DNA of 64,000 nucleotides from Thermus oshimai DSM 12092 (GCF_000373145.1 NZ_KB890603.1:1-64000), one strand, 5' to 3'; shown: positions 35,646 through 43,624, counted from the first letter of the stretch. Translations and numbers: made by a program. The notes: generated from the sequence alone by a model not told the origin.

Positions 35646-37523
35646 TCAGGCCAAACCCCTGACTTTTTCCCTCAGGGACTGCGCTTTGGAGGAGTTTTGC
35701 CGCGCCCACCCTTCCAGGCGGTTTGCCATCTCCCAAAGGAAGCGGGCCAAGTCCTTCACCTCCTGCCCCTGGAAGGTCCAAACGGGGGCTAGGGAAGGCG
35801 GGGCCTTGGGGAGGGCGGCTTCCAGGGCTAGGCTCCACCCCTCCCGCCTTCCCGAAAGCCCTAGGAGGAGGCCCAAAGCCACGCTAAAACCCTGCATGAC
35901 CCGCTCCTCTGGGGGCTTCTCCTTGGGGGCGGGGAGGGCGGCCACGGCTACCCTTTGGACCATGCCGCGCTCCTCCAAAAGGCGCATGCCCTCCTCCGGG
36001 TTCCTATAGGCCAGGGCCTTGAGCTTTTGGGCCAGGTTGTAGGCCTCTAAGGCCTGGGCCTTGAGGCTCTTCGCCTCTTCCAGCAAGCGCTTCCTCTCTA
36101 CCTCAAGGCGGTGGCGTATGCGCTCCAAAAGCTCCTCCATGGCTCGGAGCAAGGCCTTCCCGTCCTCCTCCAAGGCCTCCAAGGGGGCGGGGGAGGCCTC
36201 CTTGCCCAGTTCCTCCCTCAAGGCCTCCACCTTGCCCAAAAGCTCCGCGCGGGCCACCTCTTCCTCCCGGGTCAGGCTCCGGTAGCGGTGAAGCTCCCGG
36301 GTAAGGCGGGCCAAGGCGGCCTCCAAGCGCTTCCGCCTCCCCCACTCTTCCATACGGGCCCGGTAGTCCTTGCTTCCCTCTTGGGGGGTAGGCTCCTCAA
36401 GGGGAAGGCCTCCCCGCAAACCTTGAAGGGCCTTGGCCCATCCGGGGAGGAGGAGGCCCGGCCTGGAGGCCAGGAGAAGGGCCATGTCGTAGGCCACCTC
36501 CACCAAGGAGGCCTCTTTTTCTGGAAAGTAAAGGGTATTGTAGGCCACGGCAAGAGGCCTGAGGGCCCCTAGGGGTACTTCCCCCTTGCCCTTTGGGGTG
36601 AGCAGGCGGTAAAGGGCCTCCCTGAGGGGCCCAGGGTCCACGCCCTCGAGGTTGGGGGAAGGAAGGGCCTCTAGGTCTACCCAAGGGGAGGGGTAGGTGT
36701 CCAAAAGCTCCCTCAGCCTCTCGCCTACCCCTTCCCGAAGAAAGGCCTTGTGGAGGGTGCGGACATAGGGGGCGGTGTTGAGGAGGAGGCCCCGCCTCTT
36801 GGCCCCCTCGGGGAGGGGCACTTCCCGGGCCTCGGGGTTCCATGTGGCGTAGATGGCGGCCCGGTGGGGAAGCTCCTGCCCCTCTATGAGCACCGTGGGG
36901 CGGTCGTTGACCAGGGCGAAAAGGGCCCTTTGAAGCTCGGCTTGGGCCTCCCCAAGCTCATCCAGGACGGTTATAGGCCCCTCCAAGGTGGCGGGGGGCT
37001 CCACTTCCCAGCCTCCCCCCTGGGTTTGCCGCCTCCTGCCCAAGGCTTCCCCTGGGGTCATGGCCCGCACATCAAAGAAGCGCCCTCCCACCAGGGCCAA
37101 AGCCGCCTCCCCCACGGTGCTTTTCCCGGTTCCTGGGGGCCCATAGGCTCCAAGCCAGGGCATGGGCCCCAAGTGGGGGGCTTTCCGCCTCAGGTAGGCC
37201 ACCGCCACGGTAAGGCGCAAGAGGGCCCGGTACTCGGGGACGGGAAGGAGGGCAAGGAGGGAAGCAAAGCCGGGATGAGCCGCCAGGGAGGAGGGGCGGG
37301 AAGGCACCCCCTTTAGGGCCAAAAGCCCTTGGCCCGTGGGCCTCCAGGTGCGCCTTGCGGTGCTCTCCACCAGGCCCCGGGCCTTCAGGCGGGTCAAAAG
37401 GTCCTTAAGCCCCGCCTCCCCCGCCCCCAGGGCCCGGGCCACCTCGGAAAGGCGGGCCTCTCCGGCCTGGGCCAGATAGCCAAGCACCCGCTTTTGCCAC
37501 TCGGTGAGCTCCAAATGCCCCAT
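35646..37523 (-). CDS. Winged-helix/AAA+ ATPase with C-terminal coiled coil (element-encoded)
   Basis: A 625-aa protein. Residues 1-70 form a MarR-like winged helix (LTEWQKRVLGYLAQAGEARLSEVARAL). An AAA+ core follows with Walker A GPPGTGKST at 128-136, Walker B ITVLDELGEA near 184-192 and sensor-1 ATWNPE near 226-231, resembling MoxR/MCM-like ATPases. A long helical, charged segment (about 395-560) looks like coiled coil. ATG 37523 follows GGAGGGAGG; a leaderless ATG at 37616 behind a TATCCT box is an alternative. I cannot name its function; DNA remodelling, replication or element control are possible. Confidence 0.75.
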   Translation of the reverse strand: MGHLELTEWQKRVLGYLAQAGEARLSEVARALGAGEAGLKDLLTRLKARGLVESTARRTWRPTGQGLLALKGVPSRPSSLAAHPGFASLLALLPVPEYRALLRLTVAVAYLRRKAPHLGPMPWLGAYGPPGTGKSTVGEAALALVGGRFFDVRAMTPGEALGRRRQTQGGGWEVEPPATLEGPITVLDELGEAQAELQRALFALVNDRPTVLIEGQELPHRAAIYATWNPEAREVPLPEGAKRRGLLLNTAPYVRTLHKAFLREGVGERLRELLDTYPSPWVDLEALPSPNLEGVDPGPLREALYRLLTPKGKGEVPLGALRPLAVAYNTLYFPEKEASLVEVAYDMALLLASRPGLLLPGWAKALQGLRGGLPLEEPTPQEGSKDYRARMEEWGRRKRLEAALARLTRELHRYRSLTREEEVARAELLGKVEALREELGKEASPAPLEALEEDGKALLRAMEELLERIRHRLEVERKRLLEEAKSLKAQALEAYNLAQKLKALAYRNPEEGMRLLEERGMVQRVAVAALPAPKEKPPEERVMQGFSVALGLLLGLSGRREGWSLALEAALPKAPPSLAPVWTFQGQEVKDLARFLWEMANRLEGWARQNSSKAQSLREKVRGLA

Positions 37524-37822
37524 CCTCCCTCCTCTAGGGCCTTCCCCCCGGTAGGGGGTAGGAGGCTCCTCCCGGAAGCCCTCCTCCCCCTCCCGGTGCC
37601 CCTGCAGGACCGCCATGCCCCAAGGATAGGAGGAGGCTCCCCGAGGGATAAAGGGCGTTTCGCCCCTTCCTCGGGACTCCCCCCGGTGAGGGCCCTCCCC
37701 CAAGAGGAAAGGAAGAAGGGGGTGGAAGCCCCAAGGCCCCGAAAGCCCCTTCGCCCCCAGGGGACACCCTTCACCCTGACCCGGCGCTTTGCCCGGGCCT
37801 CCTGGCCGGGTAGACTGAGGGC
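37524..37822. other. Intergenic region between AAA+ gene and toxin module
   Basis: These 299 bases hold divergent control signals. On the minus strand there is a TATCCT box (37623-37628) for the AAA+ gene. On the plus strand there is TTTGCC (37788-37793), 17 bases, TAGACT (37811-37816) for the toxin module. No repeat or RNA was recognised. Confidence 0.5.
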
Positions 37823-37972
37823 ATGCCCAGGAGCACGCGGCCCAAACCCAAGGAAGAGGCCCCTTTCCTCATCACCCCTCCCCGCAAGAAGGGAAAGCCT
37901 CCCCTACCTGAGCCCGTGGTGCCCAAGCCTGGGAAGCCCAGCCTCGCCTACCTCCAGGAGCAAAGGCGTTGA
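37823..37972 (+). CDS. 49-residue Pro/Lys-rich ORF, candidate antitoxin
   Basis: It encodes MPRSTRPKPKEEAPFLITPP then a basic, proline-rich tail ending LAYLQEQRR. A TAGACT -10 box ends 6 bases before the ATG, with TTTGCC 17 bases further up, so it would be leaderless. Its stop overlaps the TTG start of the PIN gene (TTGA), as toxin-antitoxin pairs often do. It lacks a recognisable DNA-binding fold, unlike usual VapB antitoxins. Antitoxin function is inferred from position only. Confidence 0.55.
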   Translation: MPRSTRPKPKEEAPFLITPPRKKGKPPLPEPVVPKPGKPSLAYLQEQRR

Positions 37973-38415
37973 GGCTCTTCCTGGAAACCAGCGGCCTCCT
38001 CAAGGTCCTCCTCCGGGAGGACCTTTCTGACCTGGCCCGAGAAGCCTTCTCCCAGGCCCAAGCCCACGCGGCAAGCGCCTTCGCCCTCCCGGAAGCGGTG
38101 GGGGTCCTCCACGCCATGCAGAGGGACGGCAGGCTCACCCGTCCCCTCTACCGCAAGGCCCTCCGGGAGCTCTACGAGCTTTGGGAGTACCTGGAAGTCC
38201 TCACCCCCACCCTGGAAGGCCACATGAGGGCGGCCCGCCTATGCGAAAGGCACCCCCTCAAGGGGGCGGATGCGGTCCATCTGGAAGGGGCCCTCTTCCT
38301 CAGGGGCCTCTACCCGGACACCGCCCTCCTCACCTTTGACCGAACCCTCTACCGGGCGGCCAAGAAGGAGGGCCTGACCGTGGTAAGGGTGCCCCCCCTG
38401 GAAGGGAGGGGCTGA
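37969..38415 (+). CDS. PIN-domain (VapC-like) protein
   Basis: A 148-aa PIN-domain protein. Acidic positions of the family are seen at FLETSGLLK (Glu6, where most VapC proteins have Asp), LPEAVGVL, LKGADAVHLEGALFL and LLTFDRTLYRAA. It would be an RNA endonuclease if active. TTG start, coupled to the 49-residue ORF. The first metal ligand being Glu rather than Asp is unusual and may change activity. Confidence 0.8.
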   Translation: MRLFLETSGLLKVLLREDLSDLAREAFSQAQAHAASAFALPEAVGVLHAMQRDGRLTRPLYRKALRELYELWEYLEVLTPTLEGHMRAARLCERHPLKGADAVHLEGALFLRGLYPDTALLTFDRTLYRAAKKEGLTVVRVPPLEGRG

Positions 38416-38425
38416 CCCCAGGCCC

Positions 38426-38782
38426 TCACTCCCCCAGGCGGATAGGGGGGCACGCGTCCACCCTCACCTCCACGGGCCTCACCCCTGGGGGAATGGGCAC
38501 CCGGCACTCCCCCGCCGAGCACACCCGGGGGGTCTCCACTTCAAGGCTCCCCTGGGGCCATGCCAGGCGGATGAGGGAGGCTTGCCCTTCAAGCTGTAAG
38601 CGCACCTCCTGGTAGCCCAGGGTGGCGGCCCACATCCGGGCTTGGCAGGTAGGGGAGGCCTCTCCTTGAGGAGAGGAGGAAGGAGGGGGAGGAGGAGCCG
38701 GGGGCTCCTTACGCCCCTGAAGGGTGAAGTAGAGGGCTATGAGGCCTAAAAGCATCACCCCAAAGGCCTTTTGACCATTCAC
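38426..38782 (-). CDS. Membrane-anchored small protein of unknown function
   Basis: A 118-aa protein starting at GTG (VNGQKAFGVM) with one N-terminal membrane helix (AFGVMLLGLIALYFTL), a proline/serine linker ([11 protein letters not shown]) and a small C-terminal beta-rich domain containing four cysteines (TCQARMW, VCSAGECRV, DACPP). The frame stays open further upstream, but that part merely translates the iteron repeats (KGGKGGLKGGK), so it was excluded. Convergent with the PIN gene. Confidence 0.55.
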   Translation of the reverse strand: MNGQKAFGVMLLGLIALYFTLQGRKEPPAPPPPPSSSPQGEASPTCQARMWAATLGYQEVRLQLEGQASLIRLAWPQGSLEVETPRVCSAGECRVPIPPGVRPVEVRVDACPPIRLGE

Positions 38783-38828
38783 CTCAGCCACCCCCCTCAG
38801 GATATAAAAGGGCGACCCCCCCACTTTA

Positions 38829-39107
38829 CCCCCCTTTAGGAAGTGGTTTTCGCCGTCCCAGACAGGGAAAATGCCCTCTTCTCGCTTACCCCCCTTTAAC
38901 CCCCCTTTACCCCCCTTTAGGAGGACTTTTCCCGTCCAGGACGCAAGTTCTAAAGGGGGGTAAAATCTGCGGCTCAACCCCCCTTTAGGATTTTTGGCAC
39001 GGCTTCAGTTTTTCTAAAGGGGGGTTGAGGGGGGTTGAACCCCCCTTTAGAAAGCAGGCTCCAGAACGCCTAAAGGGGGGTTAAAGGGGGGTGCTTACCC
39101 CCCTTTA
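38829..39107. repeat. Iteron array, eleven copies of CCCCCCTTTA
   Basis: Exact copies start on the plus strand at 38829, 38889, 38900, 38910, 38978, 39040 and 39098, and the reverse complement TAAAGGGGGG at 38951, 39015, 39071 and 39082. A degenerate copy is near 39028. The copies are irregularly spaced (10-60 bases) and often followed by G or A. They lie in a noncoding stretch next to replication genes. Confidence 0.92.
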
Positions 39108-39251
39108 GAAAAGGGCGATTTTTAAGGGAAAAAGGAAAGGCAAGGGTCAAGAAAACCCGTTCTTTTAAGCTCACCCCCCATCGCCCCTTGAGGAGCACCA
39201 AGGATAGAAAGGCCCCCGCCCTGGTATGGGGCGGGGGAGAAGAGGCCTACC
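39108..39251. other. A-rich stretch beside the iterons; possible origin unwinding region
   Basis: Immediately right of the iterons, bases 39108-39172 are unusually A/T-rich for this genome (GATTTTTAAGGGAAAAAGG, AAGAAAACCCGTTCTTTTAA). The iterons plus this stretch fill the long noncoding gap 38783-39251 and together look like a plasmid-type origin. Confidence 0.5.
39213..39237 (-). terminator. Terminator of the replication-gene operon
   Basis: CCCCCGCCC and GGGCGGGGG form a 9-bp stem 15 bases after the DUF3987 stop codon, followed on the minus strand by CCTTTCT. Confidence 0.65.
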
Positions 39252-40733
39252 CTATGCCCCTTGAAGCTCCTCGGGCTTTAAGCCCTCAAGGACTTTGGGG
39301 TTAAGAACGAAGGCCTTGCCTCCCCTATTGCGGTTGCGGGGCTGGACCTCAAGAAGCCAGCCCTTTTCCGCCAGGCGCTGAAGGACCTTGGCGGCCTGAG
39401 CCACGCTTTCTATCCCCGCAAAGCCAAGGTCCCAAACCCACTTGGGCGTGATTTGCTCGGGTAGCTTGCCTTCCCTCGCGCGCTCCAAAATCCTCACGGC
39501 TACCCGGTTTGCAGGGGAGTAGTCCCCCCGGGTTGCCCCCCGCCAAATCCGCTTGGCGTGAGCGTCTGCCCATTGCACCAGCTCAATCGCGCGAAGAAGG
39601 CTTTCCGCGCTGACCCATTCCCCCTCCTTCCACACCAAGCTCAAAACCCCGGCAAAGCGGGCGGTGAGGAGCAAGCGCTTGCCAAGATAGGCCTTCCAGG
39701 AAGGAGGAAGGTCCGGATCCCGGGCCTCCTGCTCCACCTCGTCCTCCCACTCGTACCAAAGCTCCTGGGCATCCGGGGCGAAGCGCAAAATCCTGGGTGC
39801 TCCCTCGGGAGATTGCCAAAGGCCTTTCATGAAGGCCTTGTAGGCCTCTTGGGCTTCCCTAGGAACGCTGGGCCGCTCCTTCTTCCAAGGGAGAAGCCGC
39901 CCTTCCACCATCACGAAGCGCTGGACCAGGCCGTCCGCCTCTTCCCCCCCTTTGGCGGCTTCCTTCAGGAGCCGCCGAAAGGGCCCGGGCTGGATGAAGC
40001 CCACGATGGCAAGCCACATGTCCCGCACGAAGTGGCCTTTTCGGCCCATGCGGTCCTCCCGGTGGCTTCCCCCGGAATGGGCCTTCAGGTAAAAGGCCCG
40101 GTCAGCTTGGCGGTCCACCCTCTGCCAGGTGCTAAAGAGGCCCTTGAGCTCGTCATACACCGCCACAACGCCCCGGTTTTCCTTGAGGACTTGGGCCAAG
40201 GCCTCTTTGGTCGCGTCCTCCACCAGGACCCGGAAGGCCCTGGGCTCCTGGGGCTCTGGCCCCCGCTCCTGGGGCTTGCTGGCCTGCCAGGCTTGGCGCT
40301 CCAGTTCATAGGTCCTCCGCCGTTCCTCATACTCTTCCTGGAAGTGGGCCTCTAGCTCGTAAAGGGGCTCCGCCAAGGTCTTGAGGATGGGGGTCTTCTT
40401 GGTGCCGGGGTCGGAGATAACCGCAACCCAAAGGTTGACCCCCTCGCGCCAAGTGGGATTTTGGGGGTCGGGTTGCACCACATAGCGCCCCGCCAGGAGG
40501 CCTGAGGCCAAGCCCAAAGCCGTGATGGCTACGGCACCGTACTCCACCGCCAAACGCTCAGCGAAGGGCCTTAAAAAGGCCTCTAGCTCCCCGGGAAGGA
40601 TTTCCCCGGGGAAGGGGGGAAGCTCTTCCTCCCCTAGTTCCTCCAAAGGAGCAGGTTCGGGAAGCCCCTCGGGAGAAAAGGGGATGGGCTTCTTCAAGCG
40701 CTCCAAGTCCGCCAGGAAGTTAGCCTTGACCAT
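39252..40733 (-). CDS. DUF3987 helicase-like ATPase
   Basis: A 493-aa protein matching DUF3987, found in plasmids and satellites beside primases. It has a P-loop variant SDPGTKKTP at 107-115, as usual in DUF3987, and a Walker B-like VVAVYDELKG at 189-198. Residues 400-493 look like a winged helix (VRILERAREGKLPEQITPKWVWDLGFAG). Likely a replicative helicase or initiator of the element. ATG follows GGAGGG and overlaps the primase gene by 14 bases. Confidence 0.82.
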   Translation of the reverse strand: MVKANFLADLERLKKPIPFSPEGLPEPAPLEELGEEELPPFPGEILPGELEAFLRPFAERLAVEYGAVAITALGLASGLLAGRYVVQPDPQNPTWREGVNLWVAVISDPGTKKTPILKTLAEPLYELEAHFQEEYEERRRTYELERQAWQASKPQERGPEPQEPRAFRVLVEDATKEALAQVLKENRGVVAVYDELKGLFSTWQRVDRQADRAFYLKAHSGGSHREDRMGRKGHFVRDMWLAIVGFIQPGPFRRLLKEAAKGGEEADGLVQRFVMVEGRLLPWKKERPSVPREAQEAYKAFMKGLWQSPEGAPRILRFAPDAQELWYEWEDEVEQEARDPDLPPSWKAYLGKRLLLTARFAGVLSLVWKEGEWVSAESLLRAIELVQWADAHAKRIWRGATRGDYSPANRVAVRILERAREGKLPEQITPKWVWDLGFAGIESVAQAAKVLQRLAEKGWLLEVQPRNRNRGGKAFVLNPKVLEGLKPEELQGA

Positions 40734-41676
40734 GGACCCTCCCCCCTTCCGCCTTGGCCCCTTTGAGCACATCTAGCCAGTCCTTCCCTTCCCAGGAAGG
40801 GGCCAGCACGGAAACCCTCACCCCCCCAAGGAACAGGCGGCCAGCCAGGTTGTGGGCGGCCTCCAAGCCCCTGGGGTCGTGGTCTGCCGCTATCAGGACG
40901 CTTCGCACCTCTTGGGGTAGCTCTACCCACTCCAACCCGTTGGCGCTCACCGTGGCCCAAACGGGCAAAAGCCCGGCCTCCCGCACCGCCAAGGCGGTTT
41001 CTATCCCCTCGGCCAAGGCCAAAGCCTCCCCTTCCAGGGGATAAAGCCTTATGGCCGCGCCCTTTGTGGCCCCCTCAAAGACGGCCTTAGTGAGCTTTTT
41101 GGGGGAGGGGACTTGAGCTTTGCCCCTCCCGTCCGGGCTCAAATAGGTGCGGTGGAGGGCCACTAAGCCGTGTTGAGGGTGCTCCACCCGGGCCAGGAGG
41201 GCAGGGAGGACCCCCAGGACCTTCCCCCCCTCCCGGTACTCCAAGGAGGGGTGAAAGCGCAGGTTTTGGAGGCCGGGGAGGACGGCCTCGAGGTTCAGGC
41301 CTCGGGCCTCGAGGTAGCGCCGCCCCAGTTCCGCCCCCTTCCCCTCAAGGGGAATGGCCTCTCCCCAAAGCCTTTGTAAGGCCTTCCGGCGCTTCTCGTC
41401 CGGCTTGGCCTCTCCCCGATAGGGGGGAGGGGGCCAGGCCTCAAAGGCCCCCCTCCTCACCCCATCAAAAAGGTCGCGAAACTCCAGGCCCAAAGCCGCC
41501 AAAACCGCCTCAATAGGGCACCCTGCAAAGCAATGGAGAAGGACCCTCCCGTCAAAGGTAAGCCGGATGGAAAGGCTAGGTTCCCGGTCCTCGTGGGCCG
41601 GGCAATGCCCTATCCAGCGGTTTTTCCCCGAGGGACGGGCCCGGGTTTGGAAAAGGATGTGCTCCAAAACGCTCAT
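40720..41676 (-). CDS. Primase with CHC2 zinc finger and Toprim domain
   Basis: A 318-aa DnaG-type primase of the mobile-element class. The zinc finger has Cys25, His28, Cys49 and Cys53 (CPAH...CFAGC). The Toprim motifs are AEGIETALA (Glu223) and IAADHDPRG (Asp265, Asp267). It would make RNA primers for element replication. ATG 41676 follows GGAGGAGG and overlaps the preceding stop (ATGA). Confidence 0.9.
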   Translation of the reverse strand: MSVLEHILFQTRARPSGKNRWIGHCPAHEDREPSLSIRLTFDGRVLLHCFAGCPIEAVLAALGLEFRDLFDGVRRGAFEAWPPPPYRGEAKPDEKRRKALQRLWGEAIPLEGKGAELGRRYLEARGLNLEAVLPGLQNLRFHPSLEYREGGKVLGVLPALLARVEHPQHGLVALHRTYLSPDGRGKAQVPSPKKLTKAVFEGATKGAAIRLYPLEGEALALAEGIETALAVREAGLLPVWATVSANGLEWVELPQEVRSVLIAADHDPRGLEAAHNLAGRLFLGGVRVSVLAPSWEGKDWLDVLKGAKAEGGRVHGQG

Positions 41677-42275
41677 GCCCAAGCCTCCTCCTCGTGAGCA
41701 ACAGCCCTCCCCCTCGCCTTTCGGGAACGCCAAACCTCCCAAAGGCTGGTCAAGCCGTAAAGGAGGGTTCCGAGGAGGAGGAAGAAGTCATCCGGCTTCC
41801 CCTCCCCCAAGGCCCCCACGCTCACTTGCGGGGGCTTCCTCCCACCCCCTCCACCAGCAAGGGGGGGAAGGGTATTCAGGGAAAGCCCGGCAACCTCTCC
41901 CCGCGGATTGCCCTTCCAAACGGGATTTTGCCCCTCCAAAGGGGGCATGGAAGCCTCCCGTGATCCGCCATATACCCCCTCCCCCACGGAGGCCACCTTC
42001 CGAAGGAGGCCTTCAAGGTCCACTTCCCTGAAGCCTTCCTCAGGGTCCCGGTACTGCACCACGGGGCAAACCCTGACCCCCAGAGCCTCTAAAGCCTCAA
42101 GCAGTTCCCTAAGGCCCTCCCACCACGCGGGGGAAAGGTGAGGGCCTACCTCCACTCCCTCCACCAAAAGGAGAAGGTGGGGGGCAAGCCCTTCCTCGTT
42201 CAGGCGCAAAAGGGCTTGCCTAACCGCCTCCCAGTCCTTTACGCTGAAGAAAGCACCACCCTTTGGCCTCACCAT
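41673..42275 (-). CDS. Element protein of unknown function with C-terminal membrane helix
   Basis: A 200-aa protein. Residues 1-95 look like a compact alpha/beta domain (VKDWEAVRQALLRLNEEGLAPHLLLLVEGVEV, LEALGVRVCPVVQYRD). The middle is low-complexity, and a C-terminal helix (FFLLLGTLLYGLTSLWEVW) may anchor it. Its stop overlaps the primase start, so both are translated together. No family recognised. Confidence 0.6.
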   Translation of the reverse strand: MVRPKGGAFFSVKDWEAVRQALLRLNEEGLAPHLLLLVEGVEVGPHLSPAWWEGLRELLEALEALGVRVCPVVQYRDPEEGFREVDLEGLLRKVASVGEGVYGGSREASMPPLEGQNPVWKGNPRGEVAGLSLNTLPPLAGGGGGRKPPQVSVGALGEGKPDDFFLLLGTLLYGLTSLWEVWRSRKARGRAVAHEEEAWA

Positions 42276-42278
42276 CAG

Positions 42279-42560
42279 CTACCCCCTCCGAACGCTGACC
42301 CCCAGGCTCCTCCCCAGGGGGTCAGCAAGTTCTTTGGCCCAAGCCTTGAGCTCCTGCACAAGGTCAGGGCTGGTGCCCTCCACCACGGCCTGCATTTCAA
42401 AGGAGGCCTCCAGGACAGAGGCCCCAAGCTCCTTGACCTTGGCCTTGAGCTCCTCCACGAAGGCCAAAAGCTCAGGCAGGCGGGCCCATCCGAGCTCCAC
42501 CACCACTTGCTCCAAAACCCGGCCTTCCTCCTGCACCACCGCTTCCTTGACCTTGACCAT
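42279..42560 (-). CDS. Small helical element protein
   Basis: A 93-aa, almost wholly helical acidic protein (EEGRVLEQVVVELGWARLPELLAFVEELKAKVKELGASVLEASFEMQAV). It may form a coiled-coil dimer. Shine-Dalgarno GGAGGGGA precedes the ATG. Unrecognised; the operon context suggests a partner of the replication proteins. Confidence 0.55.
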   Translation of the reverse strand: MVKVKEAVVQEEGRVLEQVVVELGWARLPELLAFVEELKAKVKELGASVLEASFEMQAVVEGTSPDLVQELKAWAKELADPLGRSLGVSVRRG

Positions 42561-42569
42561 AGTCCCCTC

Positions 42570-42851
42570 CTATTCCTCCAACGCCTCTCCTTCCTGCCGC
42601 CAAAAGGCTTCCTCCCCAGAAACCTCCGACAAGCCAACCGTGTTCTTCTGCACCCAGAGTTCCAAAGCCTCCGGTGGAATATAGACGCGCTTACCGAGCC
42701 TGATATGGGGCATGAAAAGGGGATGCTCCGGCTTGGCCCGGCAAAACTGGTAGACAAGATTGACCGGGAGGCCTAGCCGCTCCGCCGCCTCAGGCACGCT
42801 CAGGAGCCGCTTGAAGGCGCGGCCCCTCCCAGGCTCCTCAACGCCGGGCAT
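42570..42851 (-). CDS. Excisionase-like MerR-fold HTH protein (1)
   Basis: A 93-aa DNA-binding protein. LLSVPEAAERLGLPVNLVYQFCRAKPEHPLFMPHIRLGKRVYIPPEALELWVQKN is the helix-turn-helix/excisionase pattern: HTH, then a wing ending in RxGKR and a C-terminal helix. It overlaps the next HTH gene by 14 bases. It could be an excisionase or replication regulator. Confidence 0.75.
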   Translation of the reverse strand: MPGVEEPGRGRAFKRLLSVPEAAERLGLPVNLVYQFCRAKPEHPLFMPHIRLGKRVYIPPEALELWVQKNTVGLSEVSGEEAFWRQEGEALEE

Positions 42852-43092
42852 GGGCCACCTCCTCCTCTTCCCTCTCCCCGTTCAAAAACTCCTCCACGGC
42901 GCTGAGGGGGATGAGAATGCGCTTACCAAGCCGAGCAGAGGGAATACGCTTGGTACGAATGAGCCTGTAAACGGTGGAAAGGCTCACTCCTATCGCCCCG
43001 GCAAACTCCTCGGGGCTAAGGGCTATGGCCTTTACCCCCTTCTGAAGCGCCTTCTCCCGAAGCCTCTCCCGGGAAAGCTCTCCCTTTTTCAT
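42838..43092 (-). CDS. Excisionase-like MerR-fold HTH protein (2)
   Basis: An 84-aa DNA-binding protein with the same architecture as its neighbour: IALSPEEFAGAIGVSLSTVYRLIRTKRIPSARLGKRILIPLSAVEEFLNG. First gene of the minus-strand operon. ATG 43092 follows GGGAG; an in-frame GTG lies three codons upstream. A TTGACA (minus strand, 43133-43138) may drive it. Confidence 0.78.
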   Translation of the reverse strand: MKKGELSRERLREKALQKGVKAIALSPEEFAGAIGVSLSTVYRLIRTKRIPSARLGKRILIPLSAVEEFLNGEREEEEVAHARR

Positions 43093-43231
43093 GGCTCCCA
43101 CCCACCACTATTGGAGCATGAAAACTCAGTAGTGTCAAGATACAGCTTGACCACTTCGGCCAGGGCTCTACTGCCACCCCTTAGCTCCGTCTGACTTTCT
43201 GGGGTACCATGTCTGGGGTACCATGTAGAGC
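43093..43231. promoter_or_regulatory. Divergent control region with a tandem 14-bp repeat
   Basis: CTGGGGTACCATGT occurs twice in direct tandem (43199-43212, 43213-43226), immediately before the ribbon-helix-helix gene; each contains the palindrome GGTACC. A second inverted pair, CACTA...TAGTG, surrounds the TTGACA-containing segment near the leftward operon start. This looks like the genetic switch of the element. Confidence 0.6.
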
Positions 43232-43612
43232 ATGCCCAGGACAAAGTCCGGAAAACCCAAGACCCCTTTTCTGAATGTTTACATGGACCCAGAGATGCAG
43301 GCTCTTGTCAAAGCAGAGGCTAAAAGGCGCGGCATAGCCATATCCGAGCTCATTAGGCAAGCGGTCAGTTTGTATCTGACGGGCCAAGTATCTTGGCAGG
43401 ATTGGGCAAGTAACCCAGAAGAGCTCATTAAAAAAAGTCAAGGAGGAGAAAATCCCCCGGAAACATGGGAGGATTTCTATAAGCAGTCCACCTTTCTCTT
43501 CTTGGCGGCAAGCAAGCTTGTGGAAACATGGCGGCAAAGGCTAATAGACAAGGCTAAGGCAGAAGCTGAAGGCAAGACCCTTGAAGAGTATTACCGAGAA
43601 CGGATTTGGTAG
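43232..43612 (+). CDS. Ribbon-helix-helix (CopG-like) regulator
   Basis: A 126-aa protein. TPFLNVYMDPEMQALVKAEAKRRGIAISELIRQAVSLYL is a CopG/Arc-type ribbon-helix-helix; the rest is helical with unknown role. Its codon use and base composition are clearly less GC-rich than the surrounding chromosome, suggesting acquisition from elsewhere. Tandem operators lie directly upstream, so autoregulation is likely. Confidence 0.75.
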   Translation: MPRTKSGKPKTPFLNVYMDPEMQALVKAEAKRRGIAISELIRQAVSLYLTGQVSWQDWASNPEELIKKSQGGENPPETWEDFYKQSTFLFLAASKLVETWRQRLIDKAKAEAEGKTLEEYYRERIW

Positions 43613-43624
43613 GGCAATCCAGAG

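Noticed and set aside
38783-38977. N-terminal extension of the anchored small protein in the element (KGGKGGLKGGK-like residues)
   Set aside because: It is only the translation of the iterons, has no convincing start, and a GTG with a better site lies at 38782.
38829-39107. CRISPR array
   Set aside because: The repeated unit is only 10 bp, in both orientations with irregular spacing, and no cas genes are nearby.
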